Origin: Anaerolineae bacterium | GTDB taxonomy: Bacteria; Chloroflexota; Anaerolineae; Aggregatilineales; Phototrophicaceae | DNA: 7,989 nt | Assembly: GCA_028284565.1 (NCBI GenBank) | Contig: JANQRM010000347.1 | Location: 1 to 7,989 of the forward strand | Direction: 5' to 3' | Shown here: positions 1 through 5,431 of the stretch, in pieces | How positions within the stretch are numbered: position 1 is the stretch's first letter | Layout of the letters: each line of letters starts with the position of its first letter | Notes under the pieces: model-generated | The model's input: the letters and a program-made list of their open reading frames with translations, nothing else | Databases searched by the model: none | What the model was told of the DNA's origin: nothing | Translations under genes and position numbers: made by a program

Positions 1-477
1 AGATAGCCATGACAGATAGACGATAGGCGAATGGCTAAATAAGAGCTTGCCGACGAGGGGCAAATCACTCAAGCCGGGGATGTTTAATACAGGTAGTGAA
101 TCAAAATCTAAGGGGGTGTAGGAACCTTGCACATTGAAGAGAATCTGTAAGAGATAGGCTGTTCCACCTAAAGCTAGGAAGTTCAAGGCTAGCCCTGCCA
201 CAATCAAGTCCGCGCGCAAGTCGGTGACGAATAATGCAAAGAACGCACCACCAATCGCACCTGCTACAATCGCCAATAAAACTCCTGTTCCCGCTGAGCC
301 TGCTTGTACACCCAAGACCACCGCGACAAATGCGCCGACGAGCATCAATCCTTCGAGTGCGATGTTAATCAGCCCGACTTGATAACTGAGCAAACCAGCC
401 ATGCCGACCAATAGCAAAGGAGTCGCCAAGCGTAAGGTGGATGCGAGGATGTTGACAATCATCTCAAGGAGTTCCAT
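1..477 (-). CDS. Nucleoside/simple-sugar ABC transporter permease, second subunit (partial, 3' end outside window)
   Basis: Inner-membrane permease subunit, equivalent in position and sequence style to NupQ/YufQ and RnsD. It should pair with the neighbouring permease to form the import channel. The frame is open for all 159 codons from the ATG at 475-477 to the left edge; relatives have about 300 residues, so roughly the C-terminal half is missing. Visible hallmarks are an N-terminal hydrophobic segment, the loop SYQVGLINIALEGLMLVGAF (residues 36-55), which matches the conserved raGxiNIgxEGmmLxGAf region of this family, and three further hydrophobic stretches. The ATG shares one base with the TAA of the upstream permease gene (TAATG), and AGGGAG at 487-492 lies 9 nt before it, so translation is probably coupled. 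Substrate choice is inferred from the operon; the family also moves other ribosyl or sugar compounds. Confidence 0.9.
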   Translation of the reverse strand, partial: MELLEMIVNILASTLRLATPLLLVGMAGLLSYQVGLINIALEGLMLVGAFVAVVLGVQAGSAGTGVLLAIVAGAIGGAFFALFVTDLRADLIVAGLALNFLALGGTAYLLQILFNVQGSYTPLDFDSLPVLNIPGLSDLPLVGKLLFSHSPIVYLSWLS

Positions 478-1598
478 TAGGCGGTACTCCCTTCGATAGC
501 GGTTTCTGTTGTTTCGACTTCCGCTTTTGCCCGACGCGAGCGTAACCAACTAAAGCCGACATCGACAGCAATAAAGAAGATAATGAGAGCTTGCACGATA
601 TCAATCAAATCGCGTGGGATGCGAGTGAACATTTCCATGGTTGCACTCCCACTGCGTAATGCCCCGAAGAACAAAGCGGCGAGTAACGCGCCAACAGCCG
701 TATTTCGCCCTAATAAAGCGATGACGATGCCATCGAATCCCAGACCGCGCGAGAAGCCAGCGACAAAGCGATAATGGACACCCAATGCTTGTCCCGCGCC
801 TGCGAGTCCACCAATGAAGCCACTGATGAACATCACCAGCACGATAATGCGACGGATCGGCATCCCCGCCCAACGAGCGAAGTTCATGTTTGTCCCTAAG
901 ACGCGAATCTCATAGCCGAGATTCATGCGACGCATCATGAACCAGACGATAAAAAAGGTCGCAATCGCCAAGAAGAAGCTGGGATTGAATTGCGAACGCG
1001 AGTAGATGCGAGGGAGTTGGGCTTGTAGGGCAACCTCTGCGGACATGGCGTTGGACATGCCCGGCACAAAGAAGGGTCCCAATACCAGATATTCTGTAAA
1101 GAGGATGGCGACATAATTGAGCATGATGGTGGAGACCACTTCATCCACCTGTAAGCGCGCTTTAAGATAGCCGGGTATCGCTCCCCATAAGCCACCGACT
1201 AAACCTGCCATGAGAAAAGCGAGGGGGATGATGAGTAGGGCAGGCAAGTCCGTAAAGGTGAAGCCGACCCATGCCGCCGCGAATGCCCCGACATAGAGTG
1301 ACCCCTCTACGCCGACATTGAAGATGCCCGCTTTGAAGGCGACGACGGTAGCCAATCCGGTGAAGATGAGGGGTGTGGCTTTGAGTAAAGTATCCGCAAT
1401 GGCGCGCTCGTTACCGACAGCGGATTGAAAAAGTGTTTCGTAGGCATTGATCGCATCTTTGCCAGAAAGTTGGATGATAATCCCGCCGATGAGGAGGGCA
1501 AGCGCGAGCGTAAAAAGAACACGAAAGGCATGTTTGAAATTATTCATGGGGTTTGTCCCATCATAACCAAATCGTGTATTGTCTCTCTTATGAGACAA
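477..1598 (-). CDS. Nucleoside/simple-sugar ABC transporter permease, first subunit
   Basis: Polytopic membrane permease of the BPD_transp_2 (RbsC/LivHM-like) family, closest in layout to NupP/YufP and RnsC. Family marks are AFKAGIFNVGVEGSL (residues 87-101), DEVVSTIMLNYVA (152-164, the family's conserved EVvsTIMLN segment) and GFDGIVIALLGRNTAVGALL (287-306). Multiple hydrophobic spans run from about residue 22 to 350, followed by a charged cytoplasmic tail. At 373 residues it is full length. The start is uncertain. The TTG at 1596-1598 has a strong GGGAGG 5 nt upstream (1604-1609) but adds 17 polar residues. The ATG at 1545-1547 gives MNNFKHAFRVLF, which looks like normal family N-termini, with only a weak GGGA before it. 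The coordinates use the TTG. The gene lies 63 bp after the ATPase gene and overlaps the next permease by one base. Confidence 0.92.
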   Translation of the reverse strand: MSHKRDNTRFGYDGTNPMNNFKHAFRVLFTLALALLIGGIIIQLSGKDAINAYETLFQSAVGNERAIADTLLKATPLIFTGLATVVAFKAGIFNVGVEGSLYVGAFAAAWVGFTFTDLPALLIIPLAFLMAGLVGGLWGAIPGYLKARLQVDEVVSTIMLNYVAILFTEYLVLGPFFVPGMSNAMSAEVALQAQLPRIYSRSQFNPSFFLAIATFFIVWFMMRRMNLGYEIRVLGTNMNFARWAGMPIRRIIVLVMFISGFIGGLAGAGQALGVHYRFVAGFSRGLGFDGIVIALLGRNTAVGALLAALFFGALRSGSATMEMFTRIPRDLIDIVQALIIFFIAVDVGFSWLRSRRAKAEVETTETAIEGSTA

Positions 1599-1599
1599 T
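1578..1599 (-). repeat. 8+8 bp inverted repeat covering the TTG start of the first permease
   Basis: Perfect 8-bp arms, ATTGTCTC (1578-1585) and GAGACAAT (1592-1599), are separated by 6 bases. In the minus-strand mRNA this forms a hairpin with the candidate TTG start codon inside the 5' arm, directly after the GGGAGG Shine-Dalgarno. It is not followed by a U run on the minus strand, so it does not look like a terminator. It could mask the start codon or be part of the adjacent repeat element; the sequence alone cannot decide between these. Confidence 0.6.
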
Positions 1600-1601
1600 T
1601 T

Positions 1602-1645
1602 ATCCTCCCTCTAAATCTCCCCCCACTTCGTAAGGGGAGACTTTT
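1602..1645. repeat. G/C-run palindromic repeat between ATPase and permease genes
   Basis: Most of the 63-bp gap is a palindromic block. TCTCCCC (1616-1622) is complementary to GGGGAGA (1634-1640), with an 11-nt intervening stretch containing TTCGTAAG; CCTCCCTCTAAAT flanks one side and an AGACTTTT edge the other. This wording (CCCC..CTTCGTAAGGGG..GACTTTT) resembles short dispersed intergenic repeats I recall from Chloroflexota and Cyanobacteria genomes, but copy number cannot be counted here. The block also supplies the GGGAGG ribosome-binding site for the downstream permease TTG start. Confidence 0.5.
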
Positions 1646-1661
1646 CTTCAACACGTTATCT

Positions 1662-3191
1662 CTAAGTTGATGCAATATCACGAGACCATCTCCGCTTTGC
1701 CGCCATCATCAAGCCCAATGTTTCACGGGTGACGCTTTTCGTCTGTACACGCCCGACAATCTCGCCTTCATATAAGACTACGAGTCGGTCACAGACCGCA
1801 AGGAGTTCATCCAAATCCGCAGAAATCAAGAGGATTCCGACATCTTGTGCGCGCAGTTCGATGAGTTGTTCATGGACAAAGCGCGCCGCCCCGACATCTA
1901 AGCCACGAGTGGGTTGTGCCGCAATGACAACCGACGGTTCATGCGATAGCTCACGAGCAATCACGACCTTTTGAGCATTCCCACCGGAGAGTGTTTTGAC
2001 CTGCGTATCGTGTCCAAAGGCACGCACATCAAAGGCTTTCATGAGATGTTTGGCTTGGTCTTTGATGTTTTGCAGTCTCATCACCTGATTAGTGGATTGA
2101 GGCGCGCGATAGTAACCGGTCGCCACGAGATTTTCCCAGATGCTGAGTTCACCGCTTAAGCCTTCTTCGTTGCGGTCTTCGGGGATGAGTGCCAAGCCGA
2201 GTTCGCGTCGATTGCGTCCGGCGAGGGATGTGATGTTTGTGTCACCCATATAGAGTTCGCCTGATTTTGGCTGACGTAAGCCAACCAAGACTTCGAGCAA
2301 TTCATGCTGACCATTCCCCTCGACTCCAGCAAGCCCGACGATTTCCCCACCATGTACGGTGAGGTCAATGTTGCGGAGGGCAGGTAAGCCACGATCATCG
2401 GTAGCGGAGATGGATTTTAAGACCAATTGCGGTGTACTGACTGCACGTTCATCCGAGAGCTGGATGGTCTCCACATCATCGCCGACCATTAAACGGGCAA
2501 TCTCGGCGGGAGAGGTGTCTGCAATATTAAGTTTGCCGACGACTTTGCCTAGTCGCAAGACAGTAGCTCGCTGGCAGATGGTCATCACTTCGCGCAATTT
2601 GTGTGTGATGAAAATAGCGGTGCGTCCTTGTGTCACCAAGCCTTGAATCACCTCAAAGAGATTCTCGACTTCTTGGGGAGTTAGGACGGCGGTGGGTTCA
2701 TCGAGGATGAGGAGCTTGGCATCTCGATAGAGCATCTTGAGGATTTCGACTCGTTGTCGTAGCCCAACGGATAAATCGGCGACCCGTTGCTGTGGATTAA
2801 CTTTTAAACCATATTGTTCGGAAATATCCATCACACGCTGAGTGATTGCTTCTTTATCGACAAACAAACCTTTGCGTGTTTCATAACCGAGTGCGATGTT
2901 TTCACTCACGGTTAGGGAGGGGATGAGTTGGAAGTGCTGATGCACCATGCCAATACCCAACTGGATGGCTTTGTCGGTGTTGTCGATGTTGACAACCTGT
3001 CCATGTAGGCTGATTTGTCCCGCGTCAGGTTGTTCTAAGCCGTAAAGAATCTTCATCAAGGTGGATTTTCCCGCACCATTTTCGCCGACAAGCGCATGGA
3101 TTTCACCTTGCTCGACTTCATAGTCAACACTGGCATTGGCGACGACTCCGGGATATGTTTTGACGATGCCCGCCATCTGTAGGTAGGACAC
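1662..3191 (-). CDS. Nucleoside/simple-sugar ABC transporter ATP-binding protein (two ABC domains)
   Basis: Cytoplasmic ATPase that energises the importer; 509 residues, full length for the RbsA/MglA/NupO-type tandem ABC proteins. Domain 1 is intact: Walker A GENGAGKST (36-44), Q-loop glutamine 85, signature LSVGLRQRVEI (140-150), Walker B LLILDEPTAVLTP (160-172) and switch histidine 197. Domain 2 is degenerate in the way usual for this family. Its Walker A position reads GVEGNGQHEL (289-298) without GKS/T, its signature LSGGNAQKVV is kept (401-410), the Walker B glutamate is replaced by Q426 in AAQPTRGLDVG (424-434), and the switch histidine is absent (ISADLDEL). One catalytic and one structural site per chain are therefore expected. 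The start is GTG at 3189-3191 with GAGGG about 7 nt upstream; an ATG five codons later is less favoured because the family begins near this length. It sits between the binding protein and the permeases. Confidence 0.96.
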   Translation of the reverse strand: MSYLQMAGIVKTYPGVVANASVDYEVEQGEIHALVGENGAGKSTLMKILYGLEQPDAGQISLHGQVVNIDNTDKAIQLGIGMVHQHFQLIPSLTVSENIALGYETRKGLFVDKEAITQRVMDISEQYGLKVNPQQRVADLSVGLRQRVEILKMLYRDAKLLILDEPTAVLTPQEVENLFEVIQGLVTQGRTAIFITHKLREVMTICQRATVLRLGKVVGKLNIADTSPAEIARLMVGDDVETIQLSDERAVSTPQLVLKSISATDDRGLPALRNIDLTVHGGEIVGLAGVEGNGQHELLEVLVGLRQPKSGELYMGDTNITSLAGRNRRELGLALIPEDRNEEGLSGELSIWENLVATGYYRAPQSTNQVMRLQNIKDQAKHLMKAFDVRAFGHDTQVKTLSGGNAQKVVIARELSHEPSVVIAAQPTRGLDVGAARFVHEQLIELRAQDVGILLISADLDELLAVCDRLVVLYEGEIVGRVQTKSVTRETLGLMMAAKRRWSRDIAST

Positions 3192-3226
3192 GATAATCCC
3201 TCTAAGTTAAATGGTAGTTTGTGTGA

Positions 3227-3250
3227 AGGGACGGTTCACGAACCGCCCCT
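3227..3250. repeat. Palindromic repeat in the binding-protein/ATPase gap
   Basis: AGGG-A-CGGTTC (3227-3237) and GAACCG-C-CCCT (3240-3250) form an inverted repeat with a 2-base centre. On the DNA one position is an A/C mismatch, but in the minus-strand transcript it becomes a G-U pair, giving an unbroken stem of about 10-11 pairs. No U run follows, so a terminator is unlikely; it could stabilise the upstream binding-protein message or attenuate the ATPase and permease genes. The TAGGGGCGGTTCGTGAACC wording is typical of dispersed intergenic palindromes I recall from Chloroflexota and Cyanobacteria. Confidence 0.6.
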
Positions 3251-3277
3251 ACGGAAGTTTTTCTATTGGTGGACTGA

Positions 3278-4375
3278 TTACTCGTCCATCATCATGGAAT
3301 GGACTTCGTCGACTCCGGCACAGGTGGCATTTTCAGCGAAGAAAGCGAAGGTTTCTTCATCAAGTGTGCGGACATCAATCACGTCCAGTTCGCCTGCGAT
3401 GATGGCTTCCCGCGCTTCTTCCACTTGATCCATATAGTCAGCTGGGACGATGTGACGAGTATAGGTCATTTCAGAGATGCCAACACCGTCTTGATCTAAA
3501 CCATATTGTTCGACAGTGCCACCTTCGAGTGTGCCATCAACAAGTTGACTAATCACGTCATAGACGGCGACATCAACGCGCTTGAGCATACTGGTGAGGA
3601 CGTTGCCGGGAGCGAGGAAATCTTGGTCACTATCAACACCAACGGCGAAGAAGTTGCCATCTTTAGCGGCATCAATCACACCTTCACCTGTGCCACCTGC
3701 AACTTGGAAGACGACATCTGCGCCTTGTTCGTTCATGGAGATGGTGAGTTCACGTCCAGAGGCGGGGTCGCCAAAGCCGTTTGCATAGCCGATGAGAACT
3801 TCAACATCTGGATTGACGGCACATGCCCCTTGCAGATAGCCATAAAGGAAGACATCAATCCCACTCGACGGCACACCGCCAATTGCACCTAAAACCGCTT
3901 CGTCATTGGTCTGCTCGATATCACCATCGGTTGTGACCAAGCCTGCCATCATGCCAGCGAGATAGGAACCGGTATGTTCGTCAAACATAATCGAGACAAT
4001 GTTATCACCTTCGACCACGATATTCACGATGGAGAAAAGTGTATCGGGATAGTCGGGTGCGACACGGGCAAGCGGGTCAAAATGGCTGAATTCGAGCGTA
4101 ATCACCAAATCAAATCCAGCTTCGGCGGCGGTGCGGAGGAGTTGCTCACCTTCGCCCACTGGATCAGGGGATTCGATGGGGACGACTTCGACACCGAATT
4201 CTTGTGCGGCGAGTGTCAAACCAGCGAAGGCAAGGTCATTGTAAGAACGATCTCCCAAGCCACCTTGCGCGATAATAAGGGCAATGCGTGGGGTATCTTG
4301 TGCCATTGTTGCCCCACTGATGACCAACGATAGTAGCAACACGACTAAACTAAGAAATGTAAAACGTGCTTTCAT
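3278..4375 (-). CDS. BMP-family (PnrA/NupN-like) substrate-binding protein
   Basis: Extracytoplasmic receptor that captures the substrate and delivers it to the permease pair. It is 365 residues, normal for the BMP family (BmpA, PnrA/TmpC, NupN), whose characterised members bind nucleosides. A signal segment covers residues 1-25 (basic MKARF, then a leucine-rich core), with a plausible cleavage after ATMA at residue 25. There is no lipobox cysteine, unlike most relatives. Family marks follow: GDRSYNDLAFAG (41-52, with D42 and N46 at ligand positions), IMFDEHTGSYLAGMMAG (129-145), the glycine loop AGGTGEGV (226-233), GVDSDQD (246-252) and SMLKRVDVAVYD (262-273, K265). Only two cysteines exist, C185 and C352. 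The start ATG at 4373-4375 has AGGAGGT (4383-4389) 7 nt upstream, the best-placed ribosome-binding site in the operon. Purine nucleoside is the best substrate guess, not proven. Confidence 0.95.
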   Translation of the reverse strand: MKARFTFLSLVVLLLSLVISGATMAQDTPRIALIIAQGGLGDRSYNDLAFAGLTLAAQEFGVEVVPIESPDPVGEGEQLLRTAAEAGFDLVITLEFSHFDPLARVAPDYPDTLFSIVNIVVEGDNIVSIMFDEHTGSYLAGMMAGLVTTDGDIEQTNDEAVLGAIGGVPSSGIDVFLYGYLQGACAVNPDVEVLIGYANGFGDPASGRELTISMNEQGADVVFQVAGGTGEGVIDAAKDGNFFAVGVDSDQDFLAPGNVLTSMLKRVDVAVYDVISQLVDGTLEGGTVEQYGLDQDGVGISEMTYTRHIVPADYMDQVEEAREAIIAGELDVIDVRTLDEETFAFFAENATCAGVDEVHSMMMDE

Positions 4376-4382
4376 ATCAAGA

Positions 4383-4389
4383 ACCTCCT
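4383..4389 (-). promoter_or_regulatory. Ribosome-binding site of the BMP binding-protein gene
   Basis: AGGAGGT on the minus strand, 7 nt before the ATG at 4375. It fixes the start of the binding-protein gene and marks it as the best-translated reading frame of the operon, which fits the usual excess of binding protein over transporter. Confidence 0.8.
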
Positions 4390-4442
4390 AAGTTGAATTG
4401 TTTGTTATGCGAATCGTAAGATTGAAAACAATATGTTTAGGG

Positions 4443-4458
4443 TGGATCACCTCCTTTT
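4443..4458 (-). promoter_or_regulatory. Extended Shine-Dalgarno-like sequence (complement of 16S rRNA 3' end) without a nearby start
   Basis: The plus strand reads TGGATCACCTCCTTTT, essentially the conserved 3' terminus of bacterial 16S rRNA. The minus-strand mRNA therefore carries AAAAGGAGGTGATCCA, a near-maximal anti-Shine-Dalgarno complement. It overlaps the stop codon of the repressor gene (4457-4459) and lies about 70 nt upstream of the binding-protein ATG, which has its own ribosome-binding site. No ATG, GTG or TTG stands 5-12 nt downstream; the nearest TTG (4429-4431) is about 18 nt away and opens only 8 codons. A ribosome standby site or a relic is possible. GGTG/CACC (4441-4444/4448-4451) is a short internal inverted repeat. 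Confidence 0.5.
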
Positions 4459-5191
4459 AACGACGTAATTGAATCGTATATTGATATAAATCTGCATGGT
4501 AATAGGCTTCTACAAATTCGATAAATTCTGCCTCTCGGCCCCATGAGAATTGGGTTGTTTTGAGTAGAGGGACATTCATATCCACATGCAGTAATTCCGC
4601 TAGTTCACGGGTAGCACTCACCGCTTCGATCGTCTTGTTGCCTTCATAAAGGTAAATATTGTGTTGCTCAAGCAACTGATAAAGTGATTGTTTGGATTCG
4701 AGTTCATCTTGAGAGATGTTGACATTATGGAGATAGGAATCATGGACCCCCACCGCTTGTCCGTCAGCATAGCGCACCCGTTGGATACGGAGCAGTAAAT
4801 CGTTTGCCGTTAATGCTGTTTTCTCTAGCACAATGTTGGGTGGGGGAGTCTGCTCAAAATGGAGGATTTTGGCAGTTGGTGTGAGATTGCGAGCTTCCAT
4901 ATCCTCGGAAAAACTGAGCAAACGTTCCAGCTGATGATCAAAGCGTCGAATGGAGACGAAAGTACCGCGTCCGCGTTCACGGTGTATGTAGCCACTATTG
5001 ACCAATTCGTTCATGGCTTGACGGACAGTCATCGGGCTAATGCGATAGGCTTTGGAAAATTCATTTTCAGAGGGGAGCGTGTCACCGGGGGCCAATTGTC
5101 CATCGGTAATCAGGTCTTCGATGGCTTGCCTCAGTTGATGATAAATCGGAAGTGGGCGTTTCCGGTCGATATCAAGCGACAATAAATTCAT
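4457..5191 (-). CDS. GntR-family (HutC subfamily) transcriptional regulator
   Basis: Cytoplasmic DNA-binding regulator of 244 residues, standard for the HutC subfamily. The N-terminal winged helix-turn-helix (about residues 10-80) shows PIYHQLRQAI, LPSENEF (39-45), SPMTVRQAMNELVNSG (52-67) and the wing RGRGTFV (73-79). The C-terminal UTRA ligand-binding domain follows (about 92-240), beginning LSFSEDMEARNLTPTAKIL and including LRIQRVRYADGQAVGVHDSYL-like core strands around 134-154. UTRA domains bind small sugar phosphates, amino-acid derivatives or similar effectors; the effector here is not readable from sequence. The start ATG at 5189-5191 has only a weak GAGA upstream. It is first in the operon, 81 bp before the binding-protein gene with no visible terminator between, and its own promoter is covered by a palindrome, so autorepression plus control of the transporter is the best reading. 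Confidence 0.95.
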   Translation of the reverse strand: MNLLSLDIDRKRPLPIYHQLRQAIEDLITDGQLAPGDTLPSENEFSKAYRISPMTVRQAMNELVNSGYIHRERGRGTFVSIRRFDHQLERLLSFSEDMEARNLTPTAKILHFEQTPPPNIVLEKTALTANDLLLRIQRVRYADGQAVGVHDSYLHNVNISQDELESKQSLYQLLEQHNIYLYEGNKTIEAVSATRELAELLHVDMNVPLLKTTQFSWGREAEFIEFVEAYYHADLYQYTIQLRR

Positions 5192-5208
5192 ACTTATCTC
5201 AAAAACAC

Positions 5209-5226
5209 TAGTTCTCTATAGAACTA
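5209..5226. promoter_or_regulatory. Probable GntR operator (7+7 bp palindrome)
   Basis: TAGTTCT (5209-5215) and AGAACTA (5220-5226) are perfect inverted arms around CTAT. It is 18 bp upstream of the repressor start codon and overlaps the -10 box and predicted transcription start of the minus-strand promoter. A direct duplication of CTATAGAA (5216-5223 and 5224-5231) runs across it, offering a second overlapping register. Size and placement fit a dimeric GntR-family repressor; binding by the adjacent protein is inferred. Confidence 0.65.
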
Positions 5227-5251
5227 TAGAAAAAATCAATTATGATGTCAA
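5223..5251 (-). promoter_or_regulatory. Sigma70-type promoter of the repressor-transporter operon
   Basis: On the minus strand a consensus -35 TTGACA (5246-5251) is followed after exactly 17 bp by -10 TATAGT (5223-5228, 5 of 6 consensus). The transcription start should be near 5216, giving a leader of about 25 nt before the repressor ATG. The inverted repeat at 5209-5226 covers the -10 and start site, so an occupied operator would block initiation. No comparably good promoter lies in front of the binding-protein gene, so this is likely the main promoter of the operon. Confidence 0.75.
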
Positions 5252-5298
5252 GGAAATAGGGAATTATCTTGTTTATTTGTACATTCAAACCCAAATAC

Positions 5299-5312
5299 CG
5301 AAAACGTTTGCA
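5299..5312. promoter_or_regulatory. LacI/CcpA-like operator candidate
   Basis: CGAAAACGTTTGCA agrees with 9 of the 10 fixed positions of the LacI-family/cre pattern TGNAANCGNTTNCA and is centred on the CG of AAACGTTT. It lies in the divergent gap upstream of the plus-strand promoter candidate and about 50 bp upstream of the minus-strand -35 box. A sugar-responsive LacI-family regulator could act here. A single short match can occur by chance, and no lacI-type gene is in the window. Confidence 0.35.
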
Positions 5313-5319
5313 AAATCGC

Positions 5320-5348
5320 TAGGCATCTCATCAAAAAGTCGTTACAAT
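5320..5348 (+). promoter_or_regulatory. Candidate promoter of the STAND regulator gene
   Basis: TAGGCA (5320-5325, 4 of 6 of the -35 consensus) is followed after 17 bp by TACAAT (5343-5348, 5 of 6 of the -10 consensus). It would start transcription near 5355 and leave a leader of about 75 nt before the ATG at 5432. The region is AT-rich and other weak -10 matches exist (for example around 5353-5366), so the exact site is uncertain. Confidence 0.4.
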
Positions 5349-5381
5349 AGAGTAAATAATGCTATTTTAATGTTTCTTAAG

Positions 5382-5399
5382 GGAATTGATAGTAATTCC
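5382..5399. repeat. 6+6 bp inverted repeat upstream of the STAND regulator gene
   Basis: GGAATT (5382-5387) and AATTCC (5394-5399) flank GATAGT, about 32 bp before the start codon. It could be a protein-binding site or a weak leader hairpin for the plus-strand gene; nothing in the sequence decides, and AT-rich inverted repeats of this size are not rare. Confidence 0.3.
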
Positions 5400-5431
5400 A
5401 AGACATATGTTGAGATGGGGCGAGGCATCTT

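Noticed and set aside
1599..1661. Rho-independent terminator between ATPase and permease genes
   Set aside because: The palindrome has a T run only on the plus strand side (CTTTT at 1641-1645), i.e. in the wrong direction for the operon. On the minus strand the stem is followed by the ribosome-binding site, not by a U run.
1890..2330. Mutated or decayed ATPase because the second domain lacks Walker A lysine, Walker B glutamate and switch histidine
   Set aside because: This degeneracy of the second domain is normal in RbsA/NupO-type tandem ATPases, and the frame is intact.
3506..4333. Long open frames on the plus strand (3506-3892 and 3974-4333) opposite the binding-protein gene
   Set aside because: They lie entirely antisense to a clear BMP-family gene, their translations resemble no family I know, and they lack good ribosome-binding sites. 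They are explained by codon bias of the real gene.
4398..4431. Internal promoter before the binding-protein gene (minus strand TTGTTT, 17 bp, ATAACA)
   Set aside because: Only about half of each consensus hexamer matches, far weaker than the promoter at 5223-5251. It was not listed as a feature.
4441..4460. Fragment of a 16S rRNA gene
   Set aside because: Only the last 16 bases match. The preceding plus-strand sequence shows no resemblance to the conserved helix 45 region, so it is not an rRNA remnant.
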